Below, piece by piece: positions 49,455-59,181 of a stretch of 64,000 bases of DNA. The translations under genes and the position numbers were made by a program. The number at the start of each line of letters is the position of its first letter. Positions within the stretch are counted from its first letter, which is position 1. The stretch comes from Thermus sp. CCB_US3_UF1. Lineage in GTDB: Bacteria; Deinococcota; Deinococci; Deinococcales; Thermaceae. The notes under the pieces were generated by a model. That model made no database searches and was not told where the DNA came from. It saw only the letters and a program-made list of their open reading frames with translations. The stretch spans positions 1,550,001-1,614,000 of the forward strand of contig NC_017278.1 of assembly GCF_000236585.1 (NCBI RefSeq), given 5' to 3'.

Positions 49455-50276
49455 ATGAGGATCGCCTTCCAGGGCACGGAGGGGGCTTACAGCGAGGAGG
49501 CCCTCCTCAAGTCCTTCCCCGGGGCCATCCCCTTGGGCTTCCCCACCTTCCACCAGGTGTTTGAGGCGGTGGAAGGAGGGGAGGCGGACCTAGGGGTGGT
49601 GCCGGTGGAGAACACCACCGCCGGGAGCATCAACCAAACCTATGACCTCCTCCTGGAAAGCGACCTGCACGTGGTGGGGGAGATCGTCCACAAGGTGGAG
49701 CACTGCCTTCTGGCCCCCCCGGGCACCGCGCTCAAGGACCTTAAGGCAGTGAAGAGCCACCCCCAGGCCCTGGCCCAGTGCGACGGCTTCCTGGCCCGGA
49801 TGCGCCTCACCCCCATCCCGGTCTACGACACCGCCGGGGCCGCCCGGGCCCTTTCCGAGCATCCCGAGCCCGGGGTGGGGGCCATCGCCAGCCGGCGGGC
49901 GGCGGAACTCTATGGCCTTCAGGTCCTGGCGGAGAACATCGAGGACTACCCCCACAACTACACCCGCTTCTTCGTCATCGGCCGGGAGGAAGCCCCCAAA
50001 GGCGAGGGGAGCCACAAGACCAGCATCGTCTTCGCCGTGCGCCACCGCCCTGGGGGGCTTTTAGAAGCCCTCCAGGTCTTCGCCGAGGCCGGGGTGAACC
50101 TCACCAAGCTGGAGTCCCGGCCCAGGCGGGACAAGCCGTTCAGCTACCTCTTCTACCTGGACCTGGAAGGCCACCTGGAGGACCCGGGGCCGGCCCAGGC
50201 CCTCCTAGGCCTCCTGCGGCGGGCCGCCTTCCTGAAGGTCTTGGGCTCCTACCCCGCCTACCGCAACGGGGCCTAG
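49455..50276 (+). CDS. pheA: Prephenate dehydratase
   Basis: 273 residues, monofunctional (no chorismate mutase part). Catalytic domain 1-180 with AFQGTEGAYSEEA, VPVENTTAGSINQTYDLL and NYTRFFVIG (the TRF motif), then an ACT domain (190-270; HKTSIVFAVRH, LTKLESRP) that binds phenylalanine for feedback. Makes phenylpyruvate. Its stop overlaps that of the converging CBS gene by 4 bases. Confidence 0.95.
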   Translation: MRIAFQGTEGAYSEEALLKSFPGAIPLGFPTFHQVFEAVEGGEADLGVVPVENTTAGSINQTYDLLLESDLHVVGEIVHKVEHCLLAPPGTALKDLKAVKSHPQALAQCDGFLARMRLTPIPVYDTAGAARALSEHPEPGVGAIASRRAAELYGLQVLAENIEDYPHNYTRFFVIGREEAPKGEGSHKTSIVFAVRHRPGGLLEALQVFAEAGVNLTKLESRPRRDKPFSYLFYLDLEGHLEDPGPAQALLGLLRRAAFLKVLGSYPAYRNGA

Positions 50277-50905
50277 CCCGGGCGGACGTCCACCACCCGC
50301 TCCCCCGCGGCCTTCAGGCGCTCGGGCACCCCGGCCACGTCCTCCCCCACCACCCGGAGGACCAGGCGCTGGTAGCCCTCCAGATGGGCGGCGGTGGCGA
50401 TGGAGACGATGTTGGCCGGCGGCACCGCCTGGGCCATCTGGGCCAGGGCCCCGGGCACATCGGGGATGTCCACGGTGAGGCGCAGGCCCCCAAGCCTCAA
50501 GCCCAGGACCTCGATGAAGGCCCGGAGCACGTCGGTTACGGTGATGATCCCCACCAGTCGCTCCCCTTCCATCACGGGAAGGCCGCCGATCTTTTTCTCC
50601 TCCATGAGGAGGGCGGCCTTCTCCAAGGGCTCCTCCGCCCCCACGGTGATCACGGGCTTGGCCATCACCTCCTGCACCGTGAGCTTGGAAAGGAGGTAGT
50701 TCATCTCCCAGACGGAGAGGGTGGTGGCCTTGGAGGGCATGGCGTCCTTCAGGTCCTTGTCGGTCACCAGGCCCAAAAGCTTCCCGTCCTTAACCACGGG
50801 CAGACGGCGGAAACGCTTCTGCTTCAACAGGTTGATGGCTTCCAATACCGGGGTATCCGGGGCCACGGTGAGGGGGTCTTGGGTCATCCAGTCCCTGACC
50901 AGCAT
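50273..50905 (-). CDS. CBS-CBS-ACT protein, AcuB-like
   Basis: 210 residues. Two CBS motifs (about 1-60 and 75-130; MTQDPLTVAPDTPV, MAKPVITVGAEEP) and a C-terminal ACT domain (about 138-205; LRLTVDIPDVPGALAQMAQ). CBS pairs bind adenine nucleotides and ACT domains bind amino acids, so it is probably a small regulatory switch. Start chosen for GGAGGTG upstream. No acu operon surrounds it, so an acetoin role should not be assumed. Confidence 0.88.
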   Translation of the reverse strand: MLVRDWMTQDPLTVAPDTPVLEAINLLKQKRFRRLPVVKDGKLLGLVTDKDLKDAMPSKATTLSVWEMNYLLSKLTVQEVMAKPVITVGAEEPLEKAALLMEEKKIGGLPVMEGERLVGIITVTDVLRAFIEVLGLRLGGLRLTVDIPDVPGALAQMAQAVPPANIVSIATAAHLEGYQRLVLRVVGEDVAGVPERLKAAGERVVDVRPG

Positions 50906-50924
50906 GCTTTCACCTCCAAGCCTC

Positions 50925-50930
50925 AGTTTA
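50925..50930 (-). promoter_or_regulatory. -10 box of the CBS-ACT gene
   Basis: TAAACT on the minus strand, 19 bases before ATG 50905; the short leader carries GGAGGTG. Confidence 0.45.
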
Positions 50931-50953
50931 CCCCAGGTGACGGTGAACAATGT

Positions 50954-50980
50954 CCCCCGTCCAGGTTTTCTGGACGGGGG
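50954..50980 (-). terminator. Strong hairpin after the small barrel-like protein gene
   Basis: Eleven-base perfect stem (CCCCCGTCCAG / CTGGACGGGGG) with loop GTTTT, 13 bases past the minus-strand stop. No T-run follows. Confidence 0.7.
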
Positions 50981-50993
50981 AGGAAAAGGAAGG

Positions 50994-51437
50994 TTAGCGC
51001 AGGTTAGCCCCGATCACCGTACGGCCAAAGTGGCCCGGGCCTCCAAAGGGGTAAAAGTACTCCCCGTCCAGGAAAAGGCCGGTGCGGGCATCCAGGAGGA
51101 ACTCCACCCCCAAGGAGAGGTGGAGCCCCACCTCCCCTGCCCCGCCAAAGTACCCGGCCAGCCCGCCGCCGAAGTAAGGCCGGATCCCCCTAAGGTCCCG
51201 GTCCAGCTGGCCCAGATCGGGCTTGAAGAGAACCTCCCCCGCGGCCAGGACGTTGGGCCCGCCAGGGAAGAGGTCCACAAAACCCCGGAAGGCCAGGTTC
51301 CGCTCCAGGGGAGCCTCGAGGCCAAGGCCAAGCCCCGCCGGGGGCAGGGAAAGGCGGAAGGAAACCGCCCGCTGGGCCAAGGCCCCGGTACCCAAGGCCA
51401 GAAGCGCCAGAAGAAGCCAAGCTTTGCGCACACCCAT
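50994..51437 (-). CDS. Small exported beta-barrel-like protein, unknown
   Basis: 147 residues. Signal peptide (MGVRKAWLLLALLALGTGALAQ), then glycine- and aromatic-rich alternating strands (LGLGLEAPLERNLAFRGFVD, GRTVIGANLR at the end). The composition and the C-terminal strand suggest an eight-strand outer-membrane barrel. No named family recognised. GGAGG lies 5 bases before the ATG. Confidence 0.7.
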   Translation of the reverse strand: MGVRKAWLLLALLALGTGALAQRAVSFRLSLPPAGLGLGLEAPLERNLAFRGFVDLFPGGPNVLAAGEVLFKPDLGQLDRDLRGIRPYFGGGLAGYFGGAGEVGLHLSLGVEFLLDARTGLFLDGEYFYPFGGPGHFGRTVIGANLR

Positions 51438-51451
51438 CACCTCCTCCGGGG

Positions 51452-51457
51452 AGGATA
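51452..51457 (-). promoter_or_regulatory. -10 box of the barrel-like gene
   Basis: TATCCT on the minus strand, 14 bases before ATG 51437, with a Shine-Dalgarno in the leader. Confidence 0.4.
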
Positions 51458-51517
51458 CCCCGCCCAGGGGCCAAGGGGAAGGGGGGTTTCTCTCACGCAG
51501 GCTTCACCGCAAGCCGT

Positions 51518-51523
51518 TAGGCT
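51518..51523 (+). promoter_or_regulatory. -10 box of skp
   Basis: TAGGCT ends 7 bases before ATG 51531; leaderless pattern. Confidence 0.5.
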
Positions 51524-51530
51524 TTCCTCC

Positions 51531-52022
51531 ATGAAGCGCTTTTCCCTGGCCGCCCTCCTCCTGGCCCTGGGGGCCCTCCTCACCCCCATGCTGGCCCAGA
51601 ACAAGACCCTCTCCACCCGGGTGGGCTTCGTGGACGCCGACGCTCTGGTGCAGGCCCACCCCGACTACAAGAAGGTCCAGGACCTGCAGGCCCAGGCCCG
51701 CAAGGAGATCGCCCCCTTGGAGGAGAAGCTGAAACCCTTGAACCAGAAGATCGCCTCGGGGCAGGCCACGGCCAAGGAGCGGCAGGACTACGACGCCCTC
51801 CTCAAGACCTACCAGGACACGGTGAAGAAATGGCAGGACCGGCAGAACCCGGTGCTCAAGCCCATCCTGGAGGACGTGGACCAGGCCATCGCCAAGGTGG
51901 CCAAGGCCCAAGGCTTCGCCGTGGTCATGAGCCGGCAGGTGGCGGCCCAGTCGGGGCTGGTGGTCTACGCCGACGAGGACACCGACCTGACCCAGGCGGT
52001 CATCCGGGAGCTGAAGCGCTAG
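51531..52022 (+). CDS. skp: OmpH/Skp-like periplasmic chaperone
   Basis: 163 residues. Signal peptide (about 1-22), then RVGFVDADALVQAHPDYKKV, a long charged helical hairpin (about 50-115), and the closing strand GFAVVMSRQVAAQSGLVVYA with DLTQAVIREL. This is the OmpH/Skp fold, which escorts outer-membrane proteins. It lies next to, but diverges from, a small barrel-like outer-membrane candidate. Confidence 0.9.
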   Translation: MKRFSLAALLLALGALLTPMLAQNKTLSTRVGFVDADALVQAHPDYKKVQDLQAQARKEIAPLEEKLKPLNQKIASGQATAKERQDYDALLKTYQDTVKKWQDRQNPVLKPILEDVDQAIAKVAKAQGFAVVMSRQVAAQSGLVVYADEDTDLTQAVIRELKR

Positions 52023-52033
52023 CCCCGCCCCAC

Positions 52034-52067
52034 CCCCCGGGGGCCGCACCCCCGGGGGCTTTCTTTG
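52034..52067 (+). terminator. Terminator after skp
   Basis: Two copies of CCCCCGGGGG separated by 5 bases form a 10-base stem, followed by CTTTCTTTG. Confidence 0.7.
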
Positions 52068-52081
52068 CCCTTTCCAAGGGT

Positions 52082-52087
52082 TATAAT
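52082..52087 (+). promoter_or_regulatory. -10 box of ftsK
   Basis: Consensus TATAAT, 7 bases before ATG 52095; leaderless pattern. Confidence 0.65.
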
Positions 52088-52094
52088 CCTTCCG

Positions 52095-54689
52095 ATGGCC
52101 AAGCGGAAAGCCGCGAAGCCCACGCGCAACCCCGATCTGGAAACCTCCGCCGCCTTGGCCGCGGGGGCGGGCTTCTTTCTCCTTTCCCCCCTGCTGCCCC
52201 TCCCCACCGGGGCCCTGGGGGCCTTCCTTAGGGAAAGGCTCTACGAGGCCCTGGGCCTGCCGGCTTACCTTCTTCCCTTGGGCCTTTTCCTCCTCGCCGG
52301 CGCCCTCTTCCGGCAAAAGCCCCTGAAACCCCTTCTGCGCCATCTCCTCTTCCTTTTCCTTCTGGCCTTTAGCCTCCTCCCCCTCCTGGGCCCCCTTTCC
52401 GGGCACCTGGGCCAGGGGGTGCGGGCCCACCTCACCGCCCAGGCCGGGGCCTTGGGCCTCCTCCTCCCCCTCCTCCTGGCCAGCCTGGTCCTGGACCTGT
52501 GGCGGGGGAAGCCGCCCCTGGCCCTTCTCCTCCAGGGGCTGCGCCTGGGGGTAGCGGGGGTGCGGCGGACCCGCTACCGGTTGAAGGCCCTCCTCCTCCG
52601 GAGGCAGATCGCCCACCTGGCCCGGCTTTATCCGGAGCACAAGGCCTTGGAGGCCTTGGCGCAAAGCCTCGCCCCGGAAGAACTCCCCGGGGTGGAGCAG
52701 GCCCTCAAGGCCTTCCTGGAGGAGCGGCTTGGGGAGGTAAAACGGCAGATGGAAGGGGACGCCAGGCCCCTGGAGCCCAGGCTAAAGGGCCTCTTGGAGG
52801 CCTTGAAGCACTCCCTCCCCGGGGAGGGCCCCCTGCGCCAGGCCCTGGAGGAACGGCGGGCAGCCCTTTTCCTCGAGGCCCAAGGGCTCCTGGCCCGGTA
52901 CCAAAGCCTCTCCACCCCGCCCCGGCTGGGGAGGGGGCTCCCCGGCCTTCTCCAGGCCATGCGCCTAAGGGAGGAACGGAAGGCCCGCTGGGAAGCCCTG
53001 GCCGGCCTGGTGGCCGACCTGGAAGGGCGGCAGGAGGCCTTGGCGGCTTGGTTTCCCTTCCTCACCAAGCCCCAGGAGGCCCAGGCCGAGGCCCTGAGGG
53101 CCCTCCTCACCGGCACCCCACCGCCAAGCCCCAAGGAGGCCCCGGCCCCGGAACCCTTGGATCTGGACCTGGTCTTCCCCGAGCCGGAACCGGCACCCCC
53201 CAAAGCCGCCCCTCCCCCACCCCCCCAAGCCCCCACCCCCCGGGGTGCCGCCCTGGCCCTCCCCACCCCCGACCTCCTGGACCCGCCCGAGGCCAAGGGG
53301 GCCACCCGGGGCCTGGAGGAGGAGGCCGAGCGGCTCAAGCGGGCCATCGGGGAAACCCTGCGCCACTTTGGGGTGCAGGCCGAGGTGGTGGGCCACGCCC
53401 GCGGGCCCAGCGTGACCCGCTACGAGCTCCTCCCCGCCCCCGGGGAGAAGATCAGCCGCATCCAGAGCCTGCAGAACGACCTGGCCCGGGCCCTGGCCGT
53501 GGGGGCGGTGCGGGTGGAGGCCCCCATCCCGGGGAAGAACACCGTGGGCCTGGAGGTGCCCAACCCCAGGCGGGAGCTGGTGCGCTTTTCCGAGGCCGTC
53601 CTCTCCCCGGGCTTCCAAAACGCCAAGGCCCTCCTCCCCCTGGTTCTGGGAAAGAGCATTGAGGGGGAGATCTGGGTCAGGGACCTGGCCAAGATGCCCC
53701 ACCTCCTCATCGCCGGCTCCACGGGAAGCGGCAAGAGCGTGGCCATCAACGTCCTCATCGCCAGCCTCCTCTTCAAGCACCTGCCCACCACCCTCCGCCT
53801 CCTCCTCATTGACCCCAAGATGGTGGAGCTCACCCCCTACGAGGGCATCCCCCACCTGGTGCGCCCGGTGGTCACGAGCCCCGAGGAGGCCGCCGGGGTC
53901 CTCCAGGGGGCGGTGGCCCACATGGAACGCCGCTACCGCCTCATGAGCCAGGTGGGGGCGCGGAACCTGGAGCAGTACAACGCCAAGATGGAAAGGGAGG
54001 GCGGGGAAACCCTTCCCTACCTGGTCATCGTGGTGGACGAGCTGGCGGACCTGATGATGACCGCCCCCAAGGAGGTGGAGGCGGCCATCCTCCGCCTGGC
54101 CCAGATGAGCCGGGCCACGGGGATGCACCTCATCCTGGCCACCCAGCGGCCCAGCGTGGACATCCTCACCTCCCTCATCAAGGTGAACATCCCCGCCCGC
54201 CTGGCCTTCGCCGTGGCCAGCGGCTTTGATTCCCGCACCATCCTGGACACCCAGGGGGCGGAGAAGCTCATCGGCCAGGGGGATGCCCTCTTCCTCCAGC
54301 CGGGCCTGCCCAAGCCGGTGCGCCTGCAGGTGCCCTACCTCTCCGAGGAGGAGGTGGCCCGCCTGAGCGGCTTCCTGCGGGGGCAGAGCCTCGAGGACCG
54401 CTTCGCCGAGCTGTACGGGGCCGACTTTGAGCCCCCCAAGGCCCCGGAAGGGGCTGGACCCGGGGAGGTGGACTTCTCCGACCCCCTCCTGCGCAAGGCG
54501 GCGGAGATCGTGGTGGAGGAGGGGTACGGCTCGGTAAGCCGCCTGCAGCGGCGGCTTTCCATCGGCCACGCCCGGGCCGGCAAGCTCATGGACGCCCTGG
54601 AGGCCATGGGCATCGTGGGGCCTTCCAAGGGCTCCAAGCCCCGGGAGGTCCTGGTCAGCAAGGAGCAGCTCAAGGACTTTTTCGGCTAA
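52095..54689 (+). CDS. ftsK: DNA translocase FtsK/SpoIIIE family
   Basis: 864 residues. Four membrane spans in the first 140 residues, a charged helical and proline-rich linker (about 170-400), then the motor: alpha domain ([17 protein letters not shown]), Walker [11 protein letters not shown], Walker [13 protein letters not shown] and [12 protein letters not shown] winged-helix gamma domain closes it (about 795-864; [20 protein letters not shown]), which reads polar chromosome sequences. Pumps DNA at the septum. Start set by a TATAAT box. Confidence 0.95.
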   Translation: MAKRKAAKPTRNPDLETSAALAAGAGFFLLSPLLPLPTGALGAFLRERLYEALGLPAYLLPLGLFLLAGALFRQKPLKPLLRHLLFLFLLAFSLLPLLGPLSGHLGQGVRAHLTAQAGALGLLLPLLLASLVLDLWRGKPPLALLLQGLRLGVAGVRRTRYRLKALLLRRQIAHLARLYPEHKALEALAQSLAPEELPGVEQALKAFLEERLGEVKRQMEGDARPLEPRLKGLLEALKHSLPGEGPLRQALEERRAALFLEAQGLLARYQSLSTPPRLGRGLPGLLQAMRLREERKARWEALAGLVADLEGRQEALAAWFPFLTKPQEAQAEALRALLTGTPPPSPKEAPAPEPLDLDLVFPEPEPAPPKAAPPPPPQAPTPRGAALALPTPDLLDPPEAKGATRGLEEEAERLKRAIGETLRHFGVQAEVVGHARGPSVTRYELLPAPGEKISRIQSLQNDLARALAVGAVRVEAPIPGKNTVGLEVPNPRRELVRFSEAVLSPGFQNAKALLPLVLGKSIEGEIWVRDLAKMPHLLIAGSTGSGKSVAINVLIASLLFKHLPTTLRLLLIDPKMVELTPYEGIPHLVRPVVTSPEEAAGVLQGAVAHMERRYRLMSQVGARNLEQYNAKMEREGGETLPYLVIVVDELADLMMTAPKEVEAAILRLAQMSRATGMHLILATQRPSVDILTSLIKVNIPARLAFAVASGFDSRTILDTQGAEKLIGQGDALFLQPGLPKPVRLQVPYLSEEEVARLSGFLRGQSLEDRFAELYGADFEPPKAPEGAGPGEVDFSDPLLRKAAEIVVEEGYGSVSRLQRRLSIGHARAGKLMDALEAMGIVGPSKGSKPREVLVSKEQLKDFFG

Positions 54690-56057
<1,368 letters not shown>

Positions 56058-56079
56058 GGGCTTCTCACCTGGGACGTGG

Positions 56080-56085
56080 TAGAGT
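56080..56085 (+). promoter_or_regulatory. -10 box of the DsbA-like gene
   Basis: TAGAGT, 6 bases before ATG 56092; leaderless pattern. Confidence 0.5.
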
Positions 56086-56091
56086 AGGCCC

Positions 56092-56730
56092 ATGCAGCGC
56101 GCCATGGTTCTCGTAGGGGTGGGCCTGGCCCTCCTGTGCCTGGGCTGGATCCTCCTGGGCCCCAAGGGGAAGGCCGGGCTGGACCCCGCCCAGGGGGCCC
56201 GGTTTGCCCTGGGCCGGGAGGACGCCCCGGTGGTGGTGGTGGACTTCTCCAACTACCTCTGCCCCCATTGCCAGAACCACGCCCTCCAGGTCCTCCCCCG
56301 GATCAAGGCCGAGTACATCGACACGGGCAAGGTACGCTACCTCTTCCGCGATTTCCCCTTCCCCGGCCAGGCCGGCGTGATCCGGGCAGGGGAGGCCGCC
56401 GCCTGTGCCGCCGACCAGGGCCGCTACTACGAGTACCACGAGGTCCTCTTCCGGGCCGCCACCTCCTGGGGCAACCTGGAAGGCGCCGCCCTGGACCGCT
56501 ACCTGGCCGACCTGGCCGGGCAGATGGGCCTGGACCAGGAAGCCTTTGCCGGGTGCCTGGCCTCGGGGCGGCACCGGGAAGGGGTCCTGGCCGACCAGAA
56601 GCTGGCCACCGACCTGGGCCTCACCGGCACCCCCACCTTCTTCGTCAACGGGGAGAAGTACGGGGGGTACATGGACTTCGCCAAGTGGAGGGAAGCCCTG
56701 GACAAGGCCCTGGCCGGCGGCGGAAAGTAA
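56092..56730 (+). CDS. DsbA-family thiol-disulfide protein, membrane-anchored
   Basis: 212 residues. N-terminal anchor (about 5-22), then a DsbA/BdbD thioredoxin fold with NYLCPHCQNH (CxxC) and the cis-proline loop GLTGTPTFFVNG. It should oxidise or isomerise cysteines of exported proteins. Two further cysteines (ACAADQG, AGCLASG) could form a structural disulfide. Monocistronic between two -10/terminator boundaries. Confidence 0.88.
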   Translation: MQRAMVLVGVGLALLCLGWILLGPKGKAGLDPAQGARFALGREDAPVVVVDFSNYLCPHCQNHALQVLPRIKAEYIDTGKVRYLFRDFPFPGQAGVIRAGEAAACAADQGRYYEYHEVLFRAATSWGNLEGAALDRYLADLAGQMGLDQEAFAGCLASGRHREGVLADQKLATDLGLTGTPTFFVNGEKYGGYMDFAKWREALDKALAGGGK

Positions 56731-56741
56731 TCCGGGCGGTG

Positions 56742-56780
56742 TAGGGCCAGGGGAAGCACACCCCTGGCCCTAGGCGTTTT
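56742..56780 (+). terminator. Terminator after the DsbA-like gene
   Basis: Twelve-base perfect stem (TAGGGCCAGGGG / CCCCTGGCCCTA) with a 7-base loop, followed by GGCGTTTT. Confidence 0.8.
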
Positions 56781-56786
56781 CTTTGC

Positions 56787-56792
56787 TAGCCT
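56787..56792 (+). promoter_or_regulatory. -10 box of the CPA2 antiporter gene
   Basis: TAGCCT, 6 bases before ATG 56799; leaderless pattern. Confidence 0.5.
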
Positions 56793-56798
56793 TGGGGC

Positions 56799-58334
56799 AT
56801 GGAAGCCCTCTGGGTGGCCTGCGCCTTCGCCCTGGGCCTCTTGGCCAACCGCCTGGGCCTGCCCCCCCTGGTGGGCTACCTGGGTGCGGGCTTCGCCCTG
56901 CGGGGGCTCGGCCTGGGAGAAACCGAGTTCCTGCGCCATGCGGCGGAGATAGGGGTCCTGCTCCTCCTCTTCAGCGTGGGGCTCAAGCTTCGCCTGCAGG
57001 ACCTTCTGGAGGTCCGGGTTCTGGGGGCAGGGGGGCTACACCTCCTCCTCTTTGCCCTGGCCGCCCTGGCCCTGGTGGGCCACCCCCCCCTGGCCCTGGC
57101 CCTGGCCTTTTCCAGCACGGTTTTGGTGGCCAAGCTCCTGGAGGACAAAAAGGAGCTCACCACCTACCATGGCCGCCTGGCCGTGGGCATCCTGGTCCTG
57201 CAGGACCTGGTGGCCGTGGGCCTCCTCACCCTGTACGGGGGGGCAGGCGTGAGTCCCTGGGCCGCCTTCCTCCTCCTCTTCCCCCTCCTGCGCCGGGGGG
57301 TGGGGTGGCTTTTGGAAAAGAGCGGACACGAGGAGCTTTTGGTCCTTTTTGGCCTGGCCCTGGCCCTTCTGGGAGGGGAGGGGTTCCGGCAGGTGGGCCT
57401 CTCCCCGGAGCTGGGGGCCCTCCTCACGGGAACCCTGCTCTCCGGCCACCCCAAGGGGGCGGAGATGGGCAAGGCCCTGTGGAGCCTGAAGGAAGCCTTT
57501 TTGGTGGCCTTTTTCCTAGAGATTGGCCTGCGGGAGGGGCTAGGGGGGGTGGACGTGGCCGCGGTGGGGGGGTTGCTCCTCCTCTCCCTCCTCAAAACCC
57601 CCCTCTTCTTCGCCCTCTTCCTCCTCCTGGGCCTGCGGGCCCGCACGGGCTTCGTGGCGGGGCTCTACCTGGGCAACTACTCGGAGTTCGCCCTCATCGT
57701 GGGGGTGGTCCTGGAACGGGCAGGCTTCCTGCCCTTGGGCCTCACCACCTTGGCCCTGACCGTGGCCCTATCCATGGCCCTCTCCGCCCCGGTGGCCCGG
57801 TACAGCCATGTCCTCTACAAGCGGCTGGAGCCTTGGCTCCTGCGCCTGGAACGGAAGGGCCTCCACCCGGACCAGGAGCCCGAGCGCCTGGACGGGGCCA
57901 CGGTCCTGGTGGTGGGGATGGGGCGTACCGGGGGGGCGGTCTACCGGGTGCTGGAGGGAGCCGGGGAGCGGCCCCTGGGCCTGGACGCCGACCCGGAGAA
58001 GGTGGAGCGGCACCGGGCCAAGGGGCGGCGGGTCCTTTACGGGGACGCCGAGGACCCGGAGCTTTGGGAGCGGCTGGACCTAAAGGGCCTCAAGGCCGTG
58101 GTCCTGGCCTTGCCGGACCTCGAGGCCAAGCTCCTGGCGGCCCGCTGGCTCAAGGAGCGGGGCTTTCCCGGGATCCTCGCGGCCACCAGCTTCCACCTGG
58201 AGGAGGACCCCGTGCTCCAGGGGGCGGGGGTCAACCTCCTCTTCCACCCCTTCCGCGAGGCAGGGGAGCGGCTGGCGGAGAGGGTGCTGGAGGCGGTGGC
58301 TATAATGGGTGAGGTGAGCCATGGCCGGTCATAG
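56799..58334 (+). CDS. CPA2 (KefB-type) cation/proton antiporter with RCK domain
   Basis: 511 residues. About 11-12 membrane spans through residue 345 (GYLGAGFALRG, FSSTVLVAKLLEDKKE and GILVLQDLVAVGLL are CPA2 hallmarks). A cytoplasmic TrkA-N/RCK domain follows (about 365-505; VLVVGMGRTGGAVYRVLEGAG) that binds NAD(H) or a related nucleotide. Exchanges K+ or Na+ for protons. The 3' end overlaps yebC by 14 bases. Confidence 0.9.
   Translation: MEALWVACAFALGLLANRLGLPPLVGYLGAGFALRGLGLGETEFLRHAAEIGVLLLLFSVGLKLRLQDLLEVRVLGAGGLHLLLFALAALALVGHPPLALALAFSSTVLVAKLLEDKKELTTYHGRLAVGILVLQDLVAVGLLTLYGGAGVSPWAAFLLLFPLLRRGVGWLLEKSGHEELLVLFGLALALLGGEGFRQVGLSPELGALLTGTLLSGHPKGAEMGKALWSLKEAFLVAFFLEIGLREGLGGVDVAAVGGLLLLSLLKTPLFFALFLLLGLRARTGFVAGLYLGNYSEFALIVGVVLERAGFLPLGLTTLALTVALSMALSAPVARYSHVLYKRLEPWLLRLERKGLHPDQEPERLDGATVLVVGMGRTGGAVYRVLEGAGERPLGLDADPEKVERHRAKGRRVLYGDAEDPELWERLDLKGLKAVVLALPDLEAKLLAARWLKERGFPGILAATSFHLEEDPVLQGAGVNLLFHPFREAGERLAERVLEAVAIMGEVSHGRS
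58301..58306 (+). promoter_or_regulatory. Internal promoter for yebC
   Basis: Consensus TATAAT inside the end of the antiporter gene, 14 bases before the yebC ATG; GGTGAGG precedes the start. Confidence 0.55.
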
Positions 58335-59055
58335 CAAGTGGGCACAGATCAAGCGCAAGAAGGCCGCCAACGACCTCAAGCGCGGCAAGATCATCTCCAA
58401 GCACCTGAGGGCCATCCAGGCCGCGGCCCGGGCCGGGGGAAGCCCCTACCCCGAGGCCAACGTCCAGCTCAGGAACGCCATTGAGGCCGCCCGGGCCGAC
58501 GACGTGCCCATGGAGAACATCGAGCGCCTCCTGCAGAAGCTCCAAGGGGGCGGGGAAGGCGCCGAGCAGTACGAGGAGATCGTCTACGAGGGCTACGCCC
58601 CGGGTGGGGTGGCGGTCCTGGTCTACGCCCTCACGGACAACCGCAACCGCACCGCCGGGGAGGTACGCCACGTCTTCGGCAAGTACGGGGGCTCTTTGGG
58701 CACCTCGGGGAGCGTGGCCTGGCAGTTTGAGCGCAAGGGGGTCATCGTAGCCGAGAACAGCGAAAGGGCTCAGGAGGCGGCCATTGAGCTGGGCGCCCTG
58801 GACCTGGAGGAGGAAGGGGAAAGCCTCACCGTCTACACCGATCCCGCCGAGGCCTACCGCATGGCCGAGGCCCTGAAGGCCCGGGGGGTGGGGGTGGAGG
58901 CCGTGGAGGTGGTGCAACACCCCCAGAACACCGTGGCCCTCAGCCCCGAGGAGGCCGCCAAGGTCTTGCGGCTGGTGGAGGCCCTAGAGGACCTGGACGA
59001 CGTGCAGCACGTCTACACCAACCTGGACCCCGCGAGCCTCCAGGTGGAGGCTTAG
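58321..59055 (+). CDS. YebC/PmpR family regulator
   Basis: 244 residues. MAGHSKWAQIKRKKAANDLKR and GKIISKHLRAIQAAARAGG are family hallmarks, as are NTVALSPEEAAKVLRLVEAL and DDVQHVYTN near the end. YebC proteins have been described as DNA-binding regulators and, more recently, as factors helping ribosomes through difficult proline stretches. Which applies here is not visible from sequence. Confidence 0.93.
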   Translation: MAGHSKWAQIKRKKAANDLKRGKIISKHLRAIQAAARAGGSPYPEANVQLRNAIEAARADDVPMENIERLLQKLQGGGEGAEQYEEIVYEGYAPGGVAVLVYALTDNRNRTAGEVRHVFGKYGGSLGTSGSVAWQFERKGVIVAENSERAQEAAIELGALDLEEEGESLTVYTDPAEAYRMAEALKARGVGVEAVEVVQHPQNTVALSPEEAAKVLRLVEALEDLDDVQHVYTNLDPASLQVEA

Positions 59056-59056
59056 C

Positions 59057-59085
59057 CCCCGTGCGGGCTTTAGGCCCGCATGGGG
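59057..59085 (+). terminator. Hairpin after yebC
   Basis: Twelve-base stem with one G-T pair (59057-59068 with 59074-59085), core TGCGGGC / GCCCGCA. No T-run. Its 3' arm runs into a repeat shared with 60784-60796. Confidence 0.65.
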
Positions 59086-59088
59086 TGG
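59076..59088 (+). repeat. Left copy of a direct repeat flanking the ABC exporter
   Basis: CCGCATGGGGTGG, identical to 60784-60796; the match continues for two of three further bases. The two copies are 1,708 bases apart and both close the 3' arm of a hairpin. Confidence 0.6.
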
Positions 59089-59175
59089 TATCACAACCGG
59101 TTTGCGCTGGGGTTCTGCGGGTGCTGCACCGGGTGGCGAGCCCCGGCCCCGCCGACTTTATGCTGGACGAGGTGA
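59080..59175 (+). CDS. Possible 31-residue Cys-rich micro-ORF before the ABC exporter
   Basis: ATG at 59080 to TGA at 59173-59175, ending 6 bases before the exporter ATG. The peptide begins MGWYHNRF, has a CGCC cluster (Cys13, 15, 16), a proline-rich stretch and a last Cys28. Nothing proves it is translated, and its start lies inside the hairpin/repeat. Proximity to an exporter and cysteine content make a secreted or modified peptide conceivable, but it could be chance. Confidence 0.22.
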   Translation: MGWYHNRFALGFCGCCTGWRAPAPPTLCWTR

Positions 59176-59181
59176 TGCCCG

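Noticed and set aside
50273-50905. Calling the CBS-ACT protein an acetoin-utilisation protein
   Set aside because: Only the domain order matches AcuB; no acuA or acuC is present, so the functional name would be unsupported.
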